Assembly (NCBI GenBank): GCA_019096065.1
Contig: JAGUCH010000002.1
Span: 6,088,501-6,152,500, forward strand
Reading direction: 5' to 3'
DNA from: Paracyclopina nana
Taxonomy: Eukaryota; Arthropoda; Copepoda; Cyclopoida; Cyclopettidae
DNA length: 64,000 nt
How positions within the stretch are numbered: position 1 is the first letter of the stretch; each line of letters begins with the position of its first letter. Under the pieces are notes generated by a model. The model had not been told where the DNA came from, searched no databases, and was given only the letters and a program-made list of their open reading frames with translations. Shown here piece by piece: positions 44,483 through 56,950 of the stretch. The translations under genes were made by a program, and so were the position numbers.

Positions 44483-46443
44483 ATGGCGTCTGGAAACCCC
44501 TCAGGAGGCTCGGGGAAGAGAAAACGGGCTTACCCTACCGGATATGGCAATTCAGGTCCCTTGTTGTCTGGAGTGTCTCCTTCTATAGAGGATAAAGACA
44601 ATGATTTTGTCTGTCCCATTTGCTTCAACCTCATTAAAGAGGCTCACATGACAAAATGCGGCCATACATATTGCTACGAATGCATATTGAAGTGTTTTGA
44701 AACAAGCTCCAGGTGTCCAAAATGCAACTTTGATCTGGAAAACAGGCAAAATGACATTTTTCCAAACTTTTTGCTGAATGAGTTGGTAGCTAAGCACCAG
44801 CTTAAGATGAAAAGCATTTCAAAGTCTAACATCAGTGGGTAAGTTACATGCATTACCTATTCTCAAAAGAGTGAACAATAGTTTTCCATTTCAGTCATGT
44901 TGAGGGTGGCTCTGCTATGTTGGGAAAGATATTTGACCCTTCCTCCAAACTTACCCTGACTGAATGTGAAACCATGATGAGAGTTCTGTCAGAGAAAAAA
45001 GAGGAACTGCTAAATCAATCTCTTATGGTTGAGTACAAGCTCTTGAGAGACTTCTTGACCCAGCTGAAGAGAATCAAGGATGATGAACTGATAAGACTGA
45101 AAAGGGAGACTTCTGTGATCCAAGAAGATCTGAACATGGTAGATAACCTTTTAGAGAACTTGAAAACGGTCAAAATTGAAGATGAGACGTGCAAAAGTGA
45201 GAATAATCAAGCCATAGTTCCAAGCTTGGTTCATGCTGAGGGATTCAATTTGTACAAGAAGAAAGAAGAGAGCCTAGAAACCTTGATGGAAGTGAGAAGG
45301 AAGCACATGACGCGACACTTTGATGACCTGACCAATTGCTACTTCAGCAATAGAGTTCAAAAGGTTCTTTTTCCTCCAGAGGCGGGCATGAATCCGGCCG
45401 ACCAGGATGAAAACGAAGGATTTTTTGAGTTCTCCTCCAGTCTCAACAACTTCACGAGGTATTCGGGCCTGAGACACTTGGCAACTTTGAGCTACACTAC
45501 AGACATGTTCAACAATGCCAGTATCGTTAGTTCCATCGAATTCGACAAAGATCAAGAACTCTTTGCCATCGCTGGAGTGACGAAGAGGATCAAAGTGTAC
45601 AACTACAATACTGTCTTGAAAGACACGGTGGATATTCACTATCCTTGCATTGAAATGGTTTGTGGGTCCAAGATCAGTTGCGTGGCGTGGAGTGCTTTCC
45701 ACCAGAGCACTTTGGCATCCAGTGACTATGATTGCTCAGTCATCGTGTGGGATGCGCTCACTGCATCCAAGATGATGACTTTCCAAGAGCACGAGAAGCG
45801 ATGCTGGTCAGTTGACTTCAACCAAGTGAACACCAAACTCTTGGCATCTGGATCGGATGACACCAAAGTCAAGCTTTGGTCCACAGACATTCCTCACTCT
45901 GTGGCAAGCCTGGAAGCGAAAGCCAATGTTTGTTGCGTCAAGTTCAATCCCAATAGCTCTTATCACTTGGCGTTCGGGTCAGCAGACCATTGCGTGCACT
46001 ACTACGACCTGAGGCATACCAAGCAGCCACTGAATATTTTCAAAGGGCACAAAAAGGCCGTTTCTTATGTGAAGTTCCTCAACAAGGACACCCTCGTTTC
46101 TGCCTCAACTGACTCGCAGCTCAAGTTGTGGAACGTGAACAACAAGCATTGCCTTCGGTCATTTGTGGGCCATGTCAATGAGAAAAATTTTGTGGGCCTG
46201 GCCACTAATGGCGACTACGTCACTTGTGGCTCCGAAAACAATGGACTCTACGTGTATTACAAGGGCCTTTCCAAGCCTCTTTTCAATTACAAGTTCGAAC
46301 CCGTGAGAACCTTATTGGACCGAGACGTCAGAAGGGAAGAGGACTCAAATGAGTTCGTGTCCGCTGTCTGTTGGCGGCAGCAGTGTCCAGTAATTGTAGC
46401 TGCCAATTCCCAGGGCACCATCAAAATTCTAGAACTCAACTAA
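44483..46443 (+). CDS. COP1: E3 ubiquitin ligase COP1 (2 exons)
   Basis: Exons 44483-44838 and 44895-46443 encode 634 residues. Domains in order: a basic Gly/Ser-rich N-terminus; a RING finger at about 43-81 (CPICFNLIKEAHMTKCGHTYC...CPKC); a coiled coil at about 145-240; and a seven-bladed WD40 propeller to the C-terminus (SSDYDCSVIVWDALT; ASGSDDTKVKLWS; FGSADHCVHYYDLR; VSASTDSQLKLWN). This is the COP1/RFWD2 order; the propeller binds VP-motif substrates and the RING directs ubiquitination, typically of bZIP and ETS factors. It is slightly shorter than mammalian COP1 (731) because of a shorter N-terminus. Confidence 0.95.
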
Positions 46444-46660
46444 GGTTTCCTGAATTGCTATTCTTTTTACGGATACACTTATGCAGTTAGCACCAATTAT
46501 CACGAAATGCATAAGTGAAAATTCTTCTTACCTCATTGATAAAAGCTTACTTTTGTAACGAAGCCTGCTAGTGTTACCAATCTGTGAGAGTAGCCTACTT
46601 GTTTGCGTTTTGGGAGCATGAGATAGTCGATAGCGCGCTATTGAAGCGAAGGCTACGAAA

Positions 46661-47089
46661 ATGGTTAGATGTGGTGCCTTCATTTTAGCCCTTTTTGCCA
46701 TCGCACAGGCCCAAGCCTGTTTTATTACAGATTGTCCTCCACATTACTACAAAAGGTCTGGCGATTTAAATGAGAATTTCAATTACCCAGAGGTAATCTT
46801 AGACACAAAATCGTTAAATAGCTAGCATGAATTTCCTTGGTAGTGCCCACAATGTGGACCCTCAAAAGGAGATTTTCACTGCTTCGGACCCAATTTATGT
46901 TGCTCTCAGCAAGAAGGTTGCATTTCCAACGCTGAAGCTTTAAGGCCGTGTGCATACGAGGCATTGCAGTCTTTGCCCTGCAGGACTGAGGCCCTGACTT
47001 GCGCGGAAAATGCTGGATTTTGTGCCTCGGTTGGTATGTGCTGCAACACTTCCGGCCATTGCAAAGTTCACCAAGACTGTCTGTATTAA
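46661..47089 (+). CDS. Oxytocin/vasopressin-like peptide-neurophysin precursor (2 exons)
   Basis: Exons 46661-46792 and 46844-47089 encode 125 residues. A signal peptide (residues 1-19, ending AQAQA) is followed directly by CFITDCPPHYY and a Lys-Arg cleavage site, then a 12-residue spacer and neurophysin. Neurophysin has the full set of 14 cysteines (for example CPQCGP, CFGPNLCC, MCC) and carries the hormone through the secretory pathway. The cyclic part resembles crustacean CFITNCPPG-amide peptides, but Asn5 is Asp and the Gly-Lys-Arg amidation signal is replaced by His-Tyr-Tyr-Lys-Arg, so the product should be an 11-residue peptide with a free C-terminus. The intron separates peptide from neurophysin. 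Its stop is 60 bp from the EDEM stop (convergent). Confidence 0.92.
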
Positions 47090-47150
47090 ATAACTACTTT
47101 AATAATTATCAATATTATGCAACAAGCAAAATTGTGATCACAGTATCTTT

Positions 47151-49069
47151 TCACGATAGCTCAGCCCCAAGCTGATTGAATATTTGAGCCAGATAATCTC
47201 CTTCGAGTGGAAGTCCCCAATTTTTCCCAGGACGGTTGAGACAATCCTGTTGCTTTGTCTCATTGTGCTTGATGCTTAAGCTGACTGGATTGACAGGCTC
47301 AAAGTCCTCCCCCCACGCTTTTTGCCTCAGCTTTGGCCTGATGGGGAAAACATGGCCTTCGGTGGTGAAAATGTACTGATCTGCCATCTTGTTCAGAGGA
47401 TTGGCAAAGTCAAACAAGAGATAAAGATACTTGCAGGTTTCGGACAAGAAAAATGACTCTTGTCTGTCCTCCAAGATTTTGGTCTCGACATCATGGACTG
47501 TGGCATAGCCGCATTTAGATTTTGTGAACTGGTTCAAGTTAGTCAGGATTTCTCTGCCCACGTGAAGGTAAAAAGGGTTCTTGGTAGCCTGGAAAAGAAG
47601 GTATGTTGATTCGATAAACTCGGGCCGCAGTGGGTAGAATTTGACGTCGGGGGCGTTGAGGTGCCAATTGAACCGTTCTGGCAAGCAGCCATACTTTTTC
47701 CATATTGCAAAATACAAGGCATGGTGACAAATAGCTTCTTCTATGTCACCATACAGTACTTGAACTCCGGGAAAGGCTGCTTGTAAAGAGTCTATCCAAT
47801 TATTCATCACATTCCCATTAGTTAGATCTACATTGACATAGAATGGGTGCGGCCCTTGGCCTTGATTGCATTGAGCCCTGCCCTTTCGCATGAGGCGCTT
47901 GACATCTGCATAAATCTGGTCAAACATTTCCAGATCGGGTTTCTCACCAAAGAGAACATGAGCCTTGAGTAAATATTCATAGAACGAATCCATCCCAGCT
48001 CCAAGACCTGACATCTGAAACAAAAAGCCAACCATGCATGCGTTCATAGTTTGAATACGTACAGTAATATTCAAGCAAGTTACATTAGTCACCCATTGGC
48101 CAGTGTGGATATTGACAACATTGCCAAAAAGTCCAGTGGTGTTAGTTCTTCTGGACCAAATGGACTGAACTGCTCTTCTTGCAAGTAGCTCATAGACAGG
48201 ATCTCCTAGAAGCCTACTCAAGGTGCCAAATTCAAGCAAAAGGCTACCAGCTCCAGCAGAACACGATTCATTGTAGGAATTAGGAGGAACTCCATTTTGA
48301 AGGTTCACCCTATAAATCAATTGCGAAAAATAAACTTGCATTAACTTGTTAATTCCTAAAGTGGAGCCACCTGGGATGAGGAATTCCAGTAGGAGTCTTA
48401 TCAAATGCCAATATTAATCTGTCAGCCAAGTCGTGAGCAAGAGTCAGTAAGTCACCCATATACCAATCTGGAGTCATATTGTGAAACGGCCCCTGGACAT
48501 CCTCCATCAGGAGGTGAGCTGATAGCAGGCCACCCAAAACTCTGATGTTGGCCTCGAAAATTTGGACAGTATTGGGCTTATCAAACGATACATGATCTAG
48601 GACAAGTTTCACAGCCTTTTGAAACTCAGTCTTGTTGCCCATGACAGCCAACGTGTCAAGAACGTCCACCAATGTTAGTGAATAGTCCCCTAGCACATCA
48701 TTGATATTGATATTGGAAGGATTATCGTGGTCAGGCCCTCGGCCGGTGCAATGGATGGGATCAAGCTCGTCTTTAGGAAATGCAAACTTCATGTAAGAAT
48801 CGTAGCCAAAGGTGAACATTCTCCTTGTTTCTTCTAACATTTCCAATCTGAGATCCTCGGAAAAATGCGCATATTTCCCCATCCATGACTCTCTAAAAAG
48901 AAAGTAATTCACATCTCCCAAAAAATACATAGAGATATCGAAGGTAATTTTGTCACCCATAAATCTGGAAGATGTGAGGAATTTTTGCAAGAATGAAGGT
49001 AATGTTCATCAATGAGGAGCAAATGAAGAGAGTCAGGAGGAAATTCCTCTTGGCCTTTATGGCCACCAT
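47151..49069 (-). CDS. ER degradation-enhancing alpha-mannosidase-like protein (EDEM1-like, 4 exons)
   Basis: Exons: 48957-49069, 48371-48892, 48093-48309 and 47151-48014; 571 residues, phases consistent. The N-terminus has a basic start and a hydrophobic signal-anchor ([19 protein letters not shown]). The remainder is a GH47 (alpha/alpha)7 barrel with family blocks [93 protein letters not shown] and [12 protein letters not shown]. EDEMs trim mannose from misfolded glycoproteins in the ER and send them to ERAD. Similarity is greatest to EDEM1. Acidic catalytic residues lie in conserved blocks and appear kept. Confidence 0.93.
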
Positions 49070-50572
49070 CTTGAACAAGTCACTTCACTACTTTTTTCAT
49101 CGCATGGCACCAAAAGAAGCCACGTTACATTATTGGAAATGATTACATAGCAATTGGTTGTCAAAAAACAAAAATATAACACATCACACTAAATGATCAG
49201 AAAGTAAGTCACTCCTGACATTGGATTAGCCCCAAAATGGAAACATTCGAACTAACGGCGCATTATGCTGGACAATTCTTCTGACGTAATTTATATCTTT
49301 ACACGCTGCAATTTTTTAGGTACCAAGCACCATTAGTGGAAAAACATTTATTTAAAAGATCAACAGTTGAACCTGCCTAAAATTTAGATGCTCAAGCTCA
49401 AGAGCAAATTGAATGCACAGCAATTTGATAAGTTTATCACAGAATGCTAAATTACCTCAACTAGGGGCGAGTATCCTTTAAGTAAAATCTCCAACAACTG
49501 CCTTTTAGGTCTGGAATAAGGTTTGAAAGGTTGATTTGTTCAACGTTTATACAAAATACCGCACACAAACGCACCGCAACTCACACTACTAAATACCGCA
49601 CACTACAAATACCGCACACAGCAAAAAAAAATGCAAATCAGACCTCCAATTTCTAATGAATCAGTTTTTCTCATTATTTTTTTCCGCAAGGTGGGATTTT
49701 AATGTAATTTGACCATATTTTGCCAATAATTTCAATTTTTCAGCAAATTTCAGGCTGGCTTGTGGGCTGGCTTGTGGGCAAGCCAATGCATAAATCTAAG
49801 GTGTTTGCAGAATGGCATTGCTTAAAAAAAGTGGCCAAATAATATGAAAAGTTGGCTCTTTTTGGCCTTATTATATTTCCAACTATTCCAAACACTTTTT
49901 ATGCATGGGTCAAGTTCGCTCACGCTATCATGACGTCATGTTCACTGAGCGGACCTCCCAAAACAGTAAAAATGGCCGATTCGCTTTTTTTTTTCAAGAA
50001 TGTTTTAAGAATTATGTCGCTGCTTTTTTTCAAGCAAGTATTCACTTTGTGTGCGGTATTTAGTATTTACATACTAAATACCGCACACACTTAAAAAACA
50101 GCAAAAAATGGCTATCAGGATTCACACATTATTATATGTATTCATGCTTACTAGTGTGTCTAGTCACCAAAAAAATAATTAGTGTTTTCCTCCAGCCAGT
50201 TTCACGAGTTCATTTATAACATAAAAATACCCATCTTGAAAAATACATAATATAATATAAAAGTAGTGTGCGGTATTTAGTAGTGTGCATTGCGTTGCGT
50301 TTGTGTACGGTATTTAGTATGTACCTTCCCCCAGCCAGTTTCATAAGCTCATTGATGTAATATAATATAAAAAGTAGTGTGCGGTATTTTGTAGTTTGCG
50401 ATATTTAGTAGTGTGAGTTGCGTTGCGTTAGTGTGCGGTGTTTAGTATGTACCTTTGTTCAAGATGGGTCAATTTAAGGGCCTGTCCATGCGTTAAACAA
50501 AGCTCCATTCATTAATGAGGCTTCTTTTATTCATAATAGTCTTTGAATCATAAAACTTAGGCAAATAAAAAG
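49070..50572. other. Intergenic EDEM promoter side / APC7 3' side
   Basis: Holds the EDEM 5' region (49070-49500, AT-rich, no clear TATA), the 910-bp transposon (49544-50453) and the APC7 3' UTR. No other gene was recognised. Confidence 0.45.
49544..50453. mobile_element. Mutator-like (9-bp TSD) inverted-repeat element, 910 bp
   Basis: The terminal inverted repeat is about 50 bp: the left end continues into CCGCACACAAACGCACCGCA and CTCACACTACTAAATA, and the right end is its inverse. TACTAAATACCGCACAC repeats occur in both arms. A 9-bp direct repeat TTTGTTCAA flanks it (49535-49543, 50454-50462), as for Mutator-like elements. No ORF of transposase size. It lies between EDEM and APC7. Confidence 0.85.
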
Positions 50573-53485
50573 CTAAAAACTGACGTTGGATGAGGCTAAG
50601 TTTAGGTCACCATCGGACCAGACGGCCTCTGTTTCACTTTCTTCAAGGTCAGCCTCGTCAGAATTCATTTCCTCCATCTCAAGATCTTCAAATGCGGTTA
50701 CGTTCACTTGATTGGACGACATTTTGTCAGAGTCATGTTCCATTTTGTTGAGGCCATTCTGTGCAGTCTGGTTTTGAGGCTCAAGGTTAAGGGCAGCACT
50801 ATAGTGATCCATGGCCTTTTCATTGTCATGGATTTTGACCAGCAAATCGCCCATCATCTGGTGAAGCTTTCCTGAAAAAATTAAATGAAAAATAGTGATT
50901 TGTCTGAATGACAAATGATTCACATAGATCAATCAAACAAGACACTCTAACTTTTGAGAATCTATGCGCATTTCAAAACGGGCATAAGTTTTGCATCTTA
51001 AATATCAGCAAAGAACGAAACGCACAGCATCTACAGAAACAACAAAATCAGAAGCATAAAACTGTACATCCAAATGTTTAGCTCAATTCTGTCTGCACGC
51101 GTATGCCCTGTTCATGTAAGGATGTCTATTTTTCAATATGAACAAGGCATCAGTAATGCATTATTAACTGTCGAAGGTTCAGAATTGGAGATAGTGAATC
51201 TACTCTTGAGACTACTTTTAAATCATATGACAAAGTTGAATTCGTGATTCTTGTTTGCGAAGGGAAAACCATCTCATCTCTAAATTGAGAGTCTTTTGCT
51301 AAAGGTAAAAAGAGAATAAGTTAGCTGGGCAAAAGGTAATTCAGCCAAAGACTAGCTAACTGCCTAACTCACCAAAGCAAAAGATAGCAGAGCGTATGTT
51401 TTCTGTGCCAAGGCCTACACCGCTGAAATTTCAAAGTTTACTGGGCAAACTGTTTGGCACTTTTAAAAACCTTATCAAATTTAGCCATCCCAAATCCTGC
51501 AAAGCTACTAAACTAAGTACTTTTTATGCTTCATTTGGTTGTTTTTTTAAAAATCCTGGCCTATGGCTTCCCATATCATATAATTTTCAAAAACGTCTAG
51601 CACCTACAGTTTAATATTTTTTGAGATTATCAAATTCAATGACCCCTCTGTAAAATGCACTCAAATTGAGATATTTGCTATCAAACTTATTATGCAAAAT
51701 TAACCAAGTTGGTAGTAGTCAACTTTTAGCATGGCTATATCTCCGTTTCTCTTCATCCTAGCGATTTCACTAGCAAATAACATTTTAGTGGGGCTCATGG
51801 AAGCTAACTACCCCTACAAATGAACCGTTTTTGCGCTAAACTCTTTAAAAAAATTATATTTTATTATTCTATTGGAAGCGATAGGCCAAGATTTTTATTT
51901 TATCTTCAAATGAACCCTTAGGACACTCGCATTCAGAAAATATATCATTCTTGGGTGTTGTAAATAGTTAGGGTCAGGTCCTTTGCCAAGTCAATGAGCC
52001 CCGCCCACCGAAAAGCCCACACAAATTAAATTCCGTTATAAAAATATTCTTACCTGTTGACTGTGTTTTTAGAGCTTTAGAAAGCAAATCGATGGCCTTT
52101 TCAGTTTCTTTTTCTTGATCATGGATTTCAGCCAATAAATAAATGGCTGGCAGATAGGATGGGTCCGACGTGAGAGCCTTCTCCAGTAATGCTTTAGCCT
52201 TGGCACTGGACATGTTAAGGGGGTCCTTTGCCAAGACAGTGGCAAATAATGTCAAAGCCCTCTGAGAGTTTAGCAATTGCTTGCAAGCAGTTGTAGCCAC
52301 TGAGATCGCCTCTCTATGCCTTGATTGGGCCAAGTAGCAATCCACAAGGCCTTTGTGTGTTTCATATCTATAGGGTGCGATCGAGACAGCCTCCCTAAAA
52401 TGGTCCATGGCGTAAGGCAAGTTTTTCATATCCAGCAACAGATTTCCTTTGAGAAGGAGAGCTTCAACTGATTTGGATTGCAGCATGCAAGCTTTCTGGC
52501 CAAAATACATAGCTTTGGAGCCTTTCTTGTTGGCGTAACAAAAGTATCCCATAGCAATCCATGGCTCCGGTGCTTCGTCCGAAATATTCATTAATTTGGT
52601 AGCGAGTTGTTCGAGTTCTTTGAGTTTTCTGTCCTTGGCCAGCAAAACAGCGAGAACGTCCATGCCAGGTAAATGGTTGGGATCAAGCCTATGCACTCTA
52701 TGTAGAGTCAAGGTGGCAGCCGGAAAATTGCCAGAATAATGATAGGCTAAGCCCAAAGTAACCAATACATGGGTGTTGTTTCTCAATGCTGGAATGCTCT
52801 CTTCGAGATGCTTCAAGTTCTGTATGGAGGCGGGGTAATCGTGAGCAGCAAAGGCAGAGAACCCCTGAATCCATGCGTTGGCCCACTCTGCAGTGTTGTC
52901 AATCATCAGTTCGCTAACTTCTCGAGGTTTGACTTCCAACTCCATGAGGGCTTGAGCAGCTTCTAAAGACATTGGACAGGCCTTGAGGACTTCTTTAAGG
53001 CAGGCAATAGCAGGTCTCTCGGTGGCAGCCACTTTGTAGAGCTTGCCCAGAGCTAGGTTGCATTTCACAGACCTTTGTTTTGCTGGAATGCTTTGCAGAA
53101 TGTTCACCGCCAAATTGAACTGATTAGTGTTCAAGTAACAAAGATGTAGCTTATACTTGACTTCAACGTCAGACGAATTACGGACTAATTTCTCGCATTC
53201 AATAGTGCTTTCCGTGGTGACAGGAACATTATTAGCGGCTTCGGACTTCTTGATGAGTTTCAGCTGTTTTACGAGTTGGACAATTTCTTTATAGAGCAAC
53301 TCGGCCTTTTTGTACATTTTGCACTCGAGAAAGGCGTCGGCAACCATGACCAACAAGTAGCATCTTTTTCGCCCGACCTTTTCAGATTCCATATCAGGAC
53401 TGTTCACAGTCAAGGCGTAGGGAGCTGCGTGGACAATGCTGCTCCATAGTTCATTGTCGTACATCAGCTTTAACTGATCAAACAT
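50573..53485 (-). CDS. ANAPC7: Anaphase-promoting complex subunit 7 (2 exons)
   Basis: Exons 52054-53485 and 50573-50871 encode 576 residues. The start MFDQLKLMYDNELWSSIV and a tandem series of TPR-like helical repeats (for example LVTLGLAYHYSGNFPAATLT; EALLLKGNLLLDMKNLPYAM; LHQMMGDLLVKIHDNEKAMDHY) followed by an acidic Asp/Glu/Ser tail match APC7. In the APC/C ubiquitin ligase APC7 sits on the TPR arm. The single intron (50872-52053, 1.18 kb) contains an inverted-repeat element. Divergent from RpS13. Confidence 0.92.
51530..51920. mobile_element. Inverted-repeat element in APC7 intron
   Basis: TTTAAAAATCCTGGCCTATGG (from about 51546) and its inverse near 51885-51905 (ATAGGCCAAGATTTTTA), with neighbouring TTCATTTG/CAAATGAA extending the inverted repeat. 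Related to the degraded ends at 39318 and 41232. Exact borders and target duplication were not identified. Confidence 0.5.
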
Positions 53486-54532
<1,047 letters not shown>

Positions 54533-55084
54533 GTCTTGCTGAAGCAAATAAAGAAGGCTCTTAACTCAGGAGATTTCCGGTCTTGATTCAAGGCTGGAGT
54601 CTACCCGTAGTACGTCATTCGATGGCTGTGATAGGGAAACTTAGCTGTGATATCTACTTAAACCTCAATCTATTGCCTTTTTCATTCTCTGAACCGTGAA
54701 ACTCGAGGCTTGCCAAGCTCTTGAGCTATTAGCATTTCATGGTTTGCACTCTCCAGCGCTGCATGCCGGCTGGTATCGGTATGAGCCTTTTAGCGTAAGT
54801 AGGTGTCGAACTATCGGGGTAGTTCCCGAAATCGGCCTTGCGTAGGCCGTTGGTTTTTGTTACATATTAAATCTTGGCCGAGCATTGACTGGGTAGTAGC
54901 TTTTTTAGGCGCTTTTGAAGCATTCTTGGCGTTTTGCAGCGTCAGTAGCTCTGTCAGCTGTTGTAGGGTTTTGTTACTTTATTAGCGAGAGCTGCTAGCA
55001 CTGAATAGTCTGAATTGGAAATGTCAACAACAAGAACGTAGAAGTCGGTTAATAAGCAGTTGGTGACAATACAAAGCGCTCAAG
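54533..55084. other. Intergenic RpS13 / VPS33B
   Basis: Contains an AATAAA shortly after the RpS13 stop (about 54547) and the VPS33B promoter/5' UTR. I looked for snoRNA boxes and snRNA-like folds and saw none that hold up. Confidence 0.4.
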
Positions 55085-56830
55085 ATGATGGGTGCCGAGA
55101 TTGACGTGGGTGCCCTAGCGCAGCTGTCTTCTGAAAATTTGCGTGTTCTTCTACGAAAAATTCCTGGTACCAAGGACTTGATAATTGAACCGCCACTGAT
55201 ACCAGCATTGGACAAAATCGCTGGGATGACTATGATCAAGTCTTGCGGGGTTGACCGAGTATTCAAGCTGGAGCAGCGATGGCCGGACGCCTCCGCCGCA
55301 TCCACCAAAGTTTACTTTGTCAATGCCACCTTTGATAAGGCCAAGATCATTCTGGAGCATTTGCAAGTGAGCGCTAATGTCCAGAAAGGTCTCATTTTTC
55401 ATGTGATTTTCTACCCTCGAGTGCTGAAGGAAGTCGACATCCTTCTGGAAGAGGAAGGTGCATATGGGAAAATCACTGTGCACGATTACCTGTGGGAGCT
55501 CATCCCCTTGGACTATGACCTCCTCAGCCTAGAATTAAGTCATTTCTTCAGTTCAACTTTCAGGGACGAGGAGACAGCCCTGCTGCCTGCTGTGGCCAAC
55601 AGCCTTCTTGGCATTCAGACACTATTTGGCCGCGTGAAAAATCGAGTTGCCATCGGCAAGCACTCGGTCACTGTGCTCGATCAGCTGGACCTTCTAGAGA
55701 CCTGCCAACCTGTGCCTGTGGCGAGCAGAGATATTTCCACCCTCATCGTCGTTGACAGGAGTGCAGATTATGCTTCAGTGTTGCTCTCGCCCCTCATTTA
55801 CGAGGCTTTACTCAATGAAGTTTTCAAGAATGTGTGTGGCACCATTGACTTGGACGAACGCGTCACCAAAGGCGATCACGTGAAGCTCCAGCTCAGCTCC
55901 AAAGACAAAATGTTTGCCAAAATCCGAGCCCAGCATTTCACCAATATCTTCCAATCTTTGAGCTCTTATGCCAAGCAATTGAAGCAGCAACAGTCCAAGG
56001 CTGCAAACATGAGCATCAACGAGATGAAGGCTTTTGTGCAAAAAGAGTTGAAGGAGATGCAGAATCAGTCCAAGGCTGTGGCACTCCACATAGGAGCGTG
56101 TGAGGTGATCAACCAGGAGCAAGGCCCAGTCTATGAGTACACTCTTCCGCTGGAACATGCCATTGTGGGGGGTGGGGGGTGCTACAAAGAAACGCTTGCA
56201 TACTTGGAAGAGGCCATGGCTCAAATGAAGCCCATGACTATGGTGCTGAGGCTGATGTGCTTGCTAAGTGTTTGCAACAATGGCCTAGGATCTGGCGACT
56301 ACGAGAGGCTCAAGCATCACTTTGTGCAGACTTATGGCTTTGATAAGCTCATGGCTTTTCATAGATTGAAGAAAATGGGCCTTTTGACTCCCAGAGAAGC
56401 TTTGGTTGCCCTTAAGGCTAGTGTGCAAGGCAAAGATGGAGGGCCTAGTTTCCAGCAAGTTGCGAAAAAGCTTGGACTCAACACTAATCAAAATCAGAGC
56501 GTTGTTGCGAGCAGCCAAATGCAAGAGGATGTGTCGTATGTGTTCAATGGAGCGTACACGCCCCTTATGTGCAAGATAGCTAAAGATGCGTTGACGTCAA
56601 AAGCTCAGTTGGAGGAGGATCTCAAAGAGCTCAAAATCAAGCATAGAGTCGTTATGTCCAATGACAATTCATGCTCAGGAAAAGTTGTCCTCGTCTACTT
56701 CATTGGGGGATACACATTCTCCGAGGTCACCGCCTTTAGACACCTACAGACAATTTTAGGCAATCAGTTCATAATCGCTGGAACTTCGAGCATCAATGGC
56801 AAATCGATGATGGAAGAAATCTTGCGATAA
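55085..56830 (+). CDS. VPS33B: VPS33B, Sec1/Munc18-family vesicle fusion protein
   Basis: Single-exon 581-residue SM protein. N-terminal blocks IPGTKDLIIEPPLIPALDKIA and VDILLEEEGAYG, central IPLDYDLLSLELSHFF and TLIVVDRSADYASVLLSPL, and C-terminal DVSYVFNGAYTPL and VYFIGGYTFSEVTAFRHLQ follow VPS33B more closely than VPS33A (for example PGTKDL against PGKKDL of VPS33B). VPS33B works with VIPAR/VIPAS39 in endosomal and lysosomal SNARE assembly. The protein has about 35 fewer residues than mammalian VPS33B, mainly in the region before YVFNGAY. The absence of introns is notable but many neighbours also have few. Confidence 0.88.
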   Translation: MMGAEIDVGALAQLSSENLRVLLRKIPGTKDLIIEPPLIPALDKIAGMTMIKSCGVDRVFKLEQRWPDASAASTKVYFVNATFDKAKIILEHLQVSANVQKGLIFHVIFYPRVLKEVDILLEEEGAYGKITVHDYLWELIPLDYDLLSLELSHFFSSTFRDEETALLPAVANSLLGIQTLFGRVKNRVAIGKHSVTVLDQLDLLETCQPVPVASRDISTLIVVDRSADYASVLLSPLIYEALLNEVFKNVCGTIDLDERVTKGDHVKLQLSSKDKMFAKIRAQHFTNIFQSLSSYAKQLKQQQSKAANMSINEMKAFVQKELKEMQNQSKAVALHIGACEVINQEQGPVYEYTLPLEHAIVGGGGCYKETLAYLEEAMAQMKPMTMVLRLMCLLSVCNNGLGSGDYERLKHHFVQTYGFDKLMAFHRLKKMGLLTPREALVALKASVQGKDGGPSFQQVAKKLGLNTNQNQSVVASSQMQEDVSYVFNGAYTPLMCKIAKDALTSKAQLEEDLKELKIKHRVVMSNDNSCSGKVVLVYFIGGYTFSEVTAFRHLQTILGNQFIIAGTSSINGKSMMEEILR

Positions 56831-56950
56831 CTTATAACGATATGAAACTTTTTCACACTTCTATAATGCAATTGATGCTTAAAAGTGATAAATCTATTCA
56901 TATAGTAGCTTCAAAGGTAGATACCAGACACAGTATGCAGGAATGAATTG

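Noticed and set aside
54600..55000. Possible small structured RNA between RpS13 and VPS33B
   Set aside because: Some short hairpins but no match to snRNA, 7SK or tRNA features.
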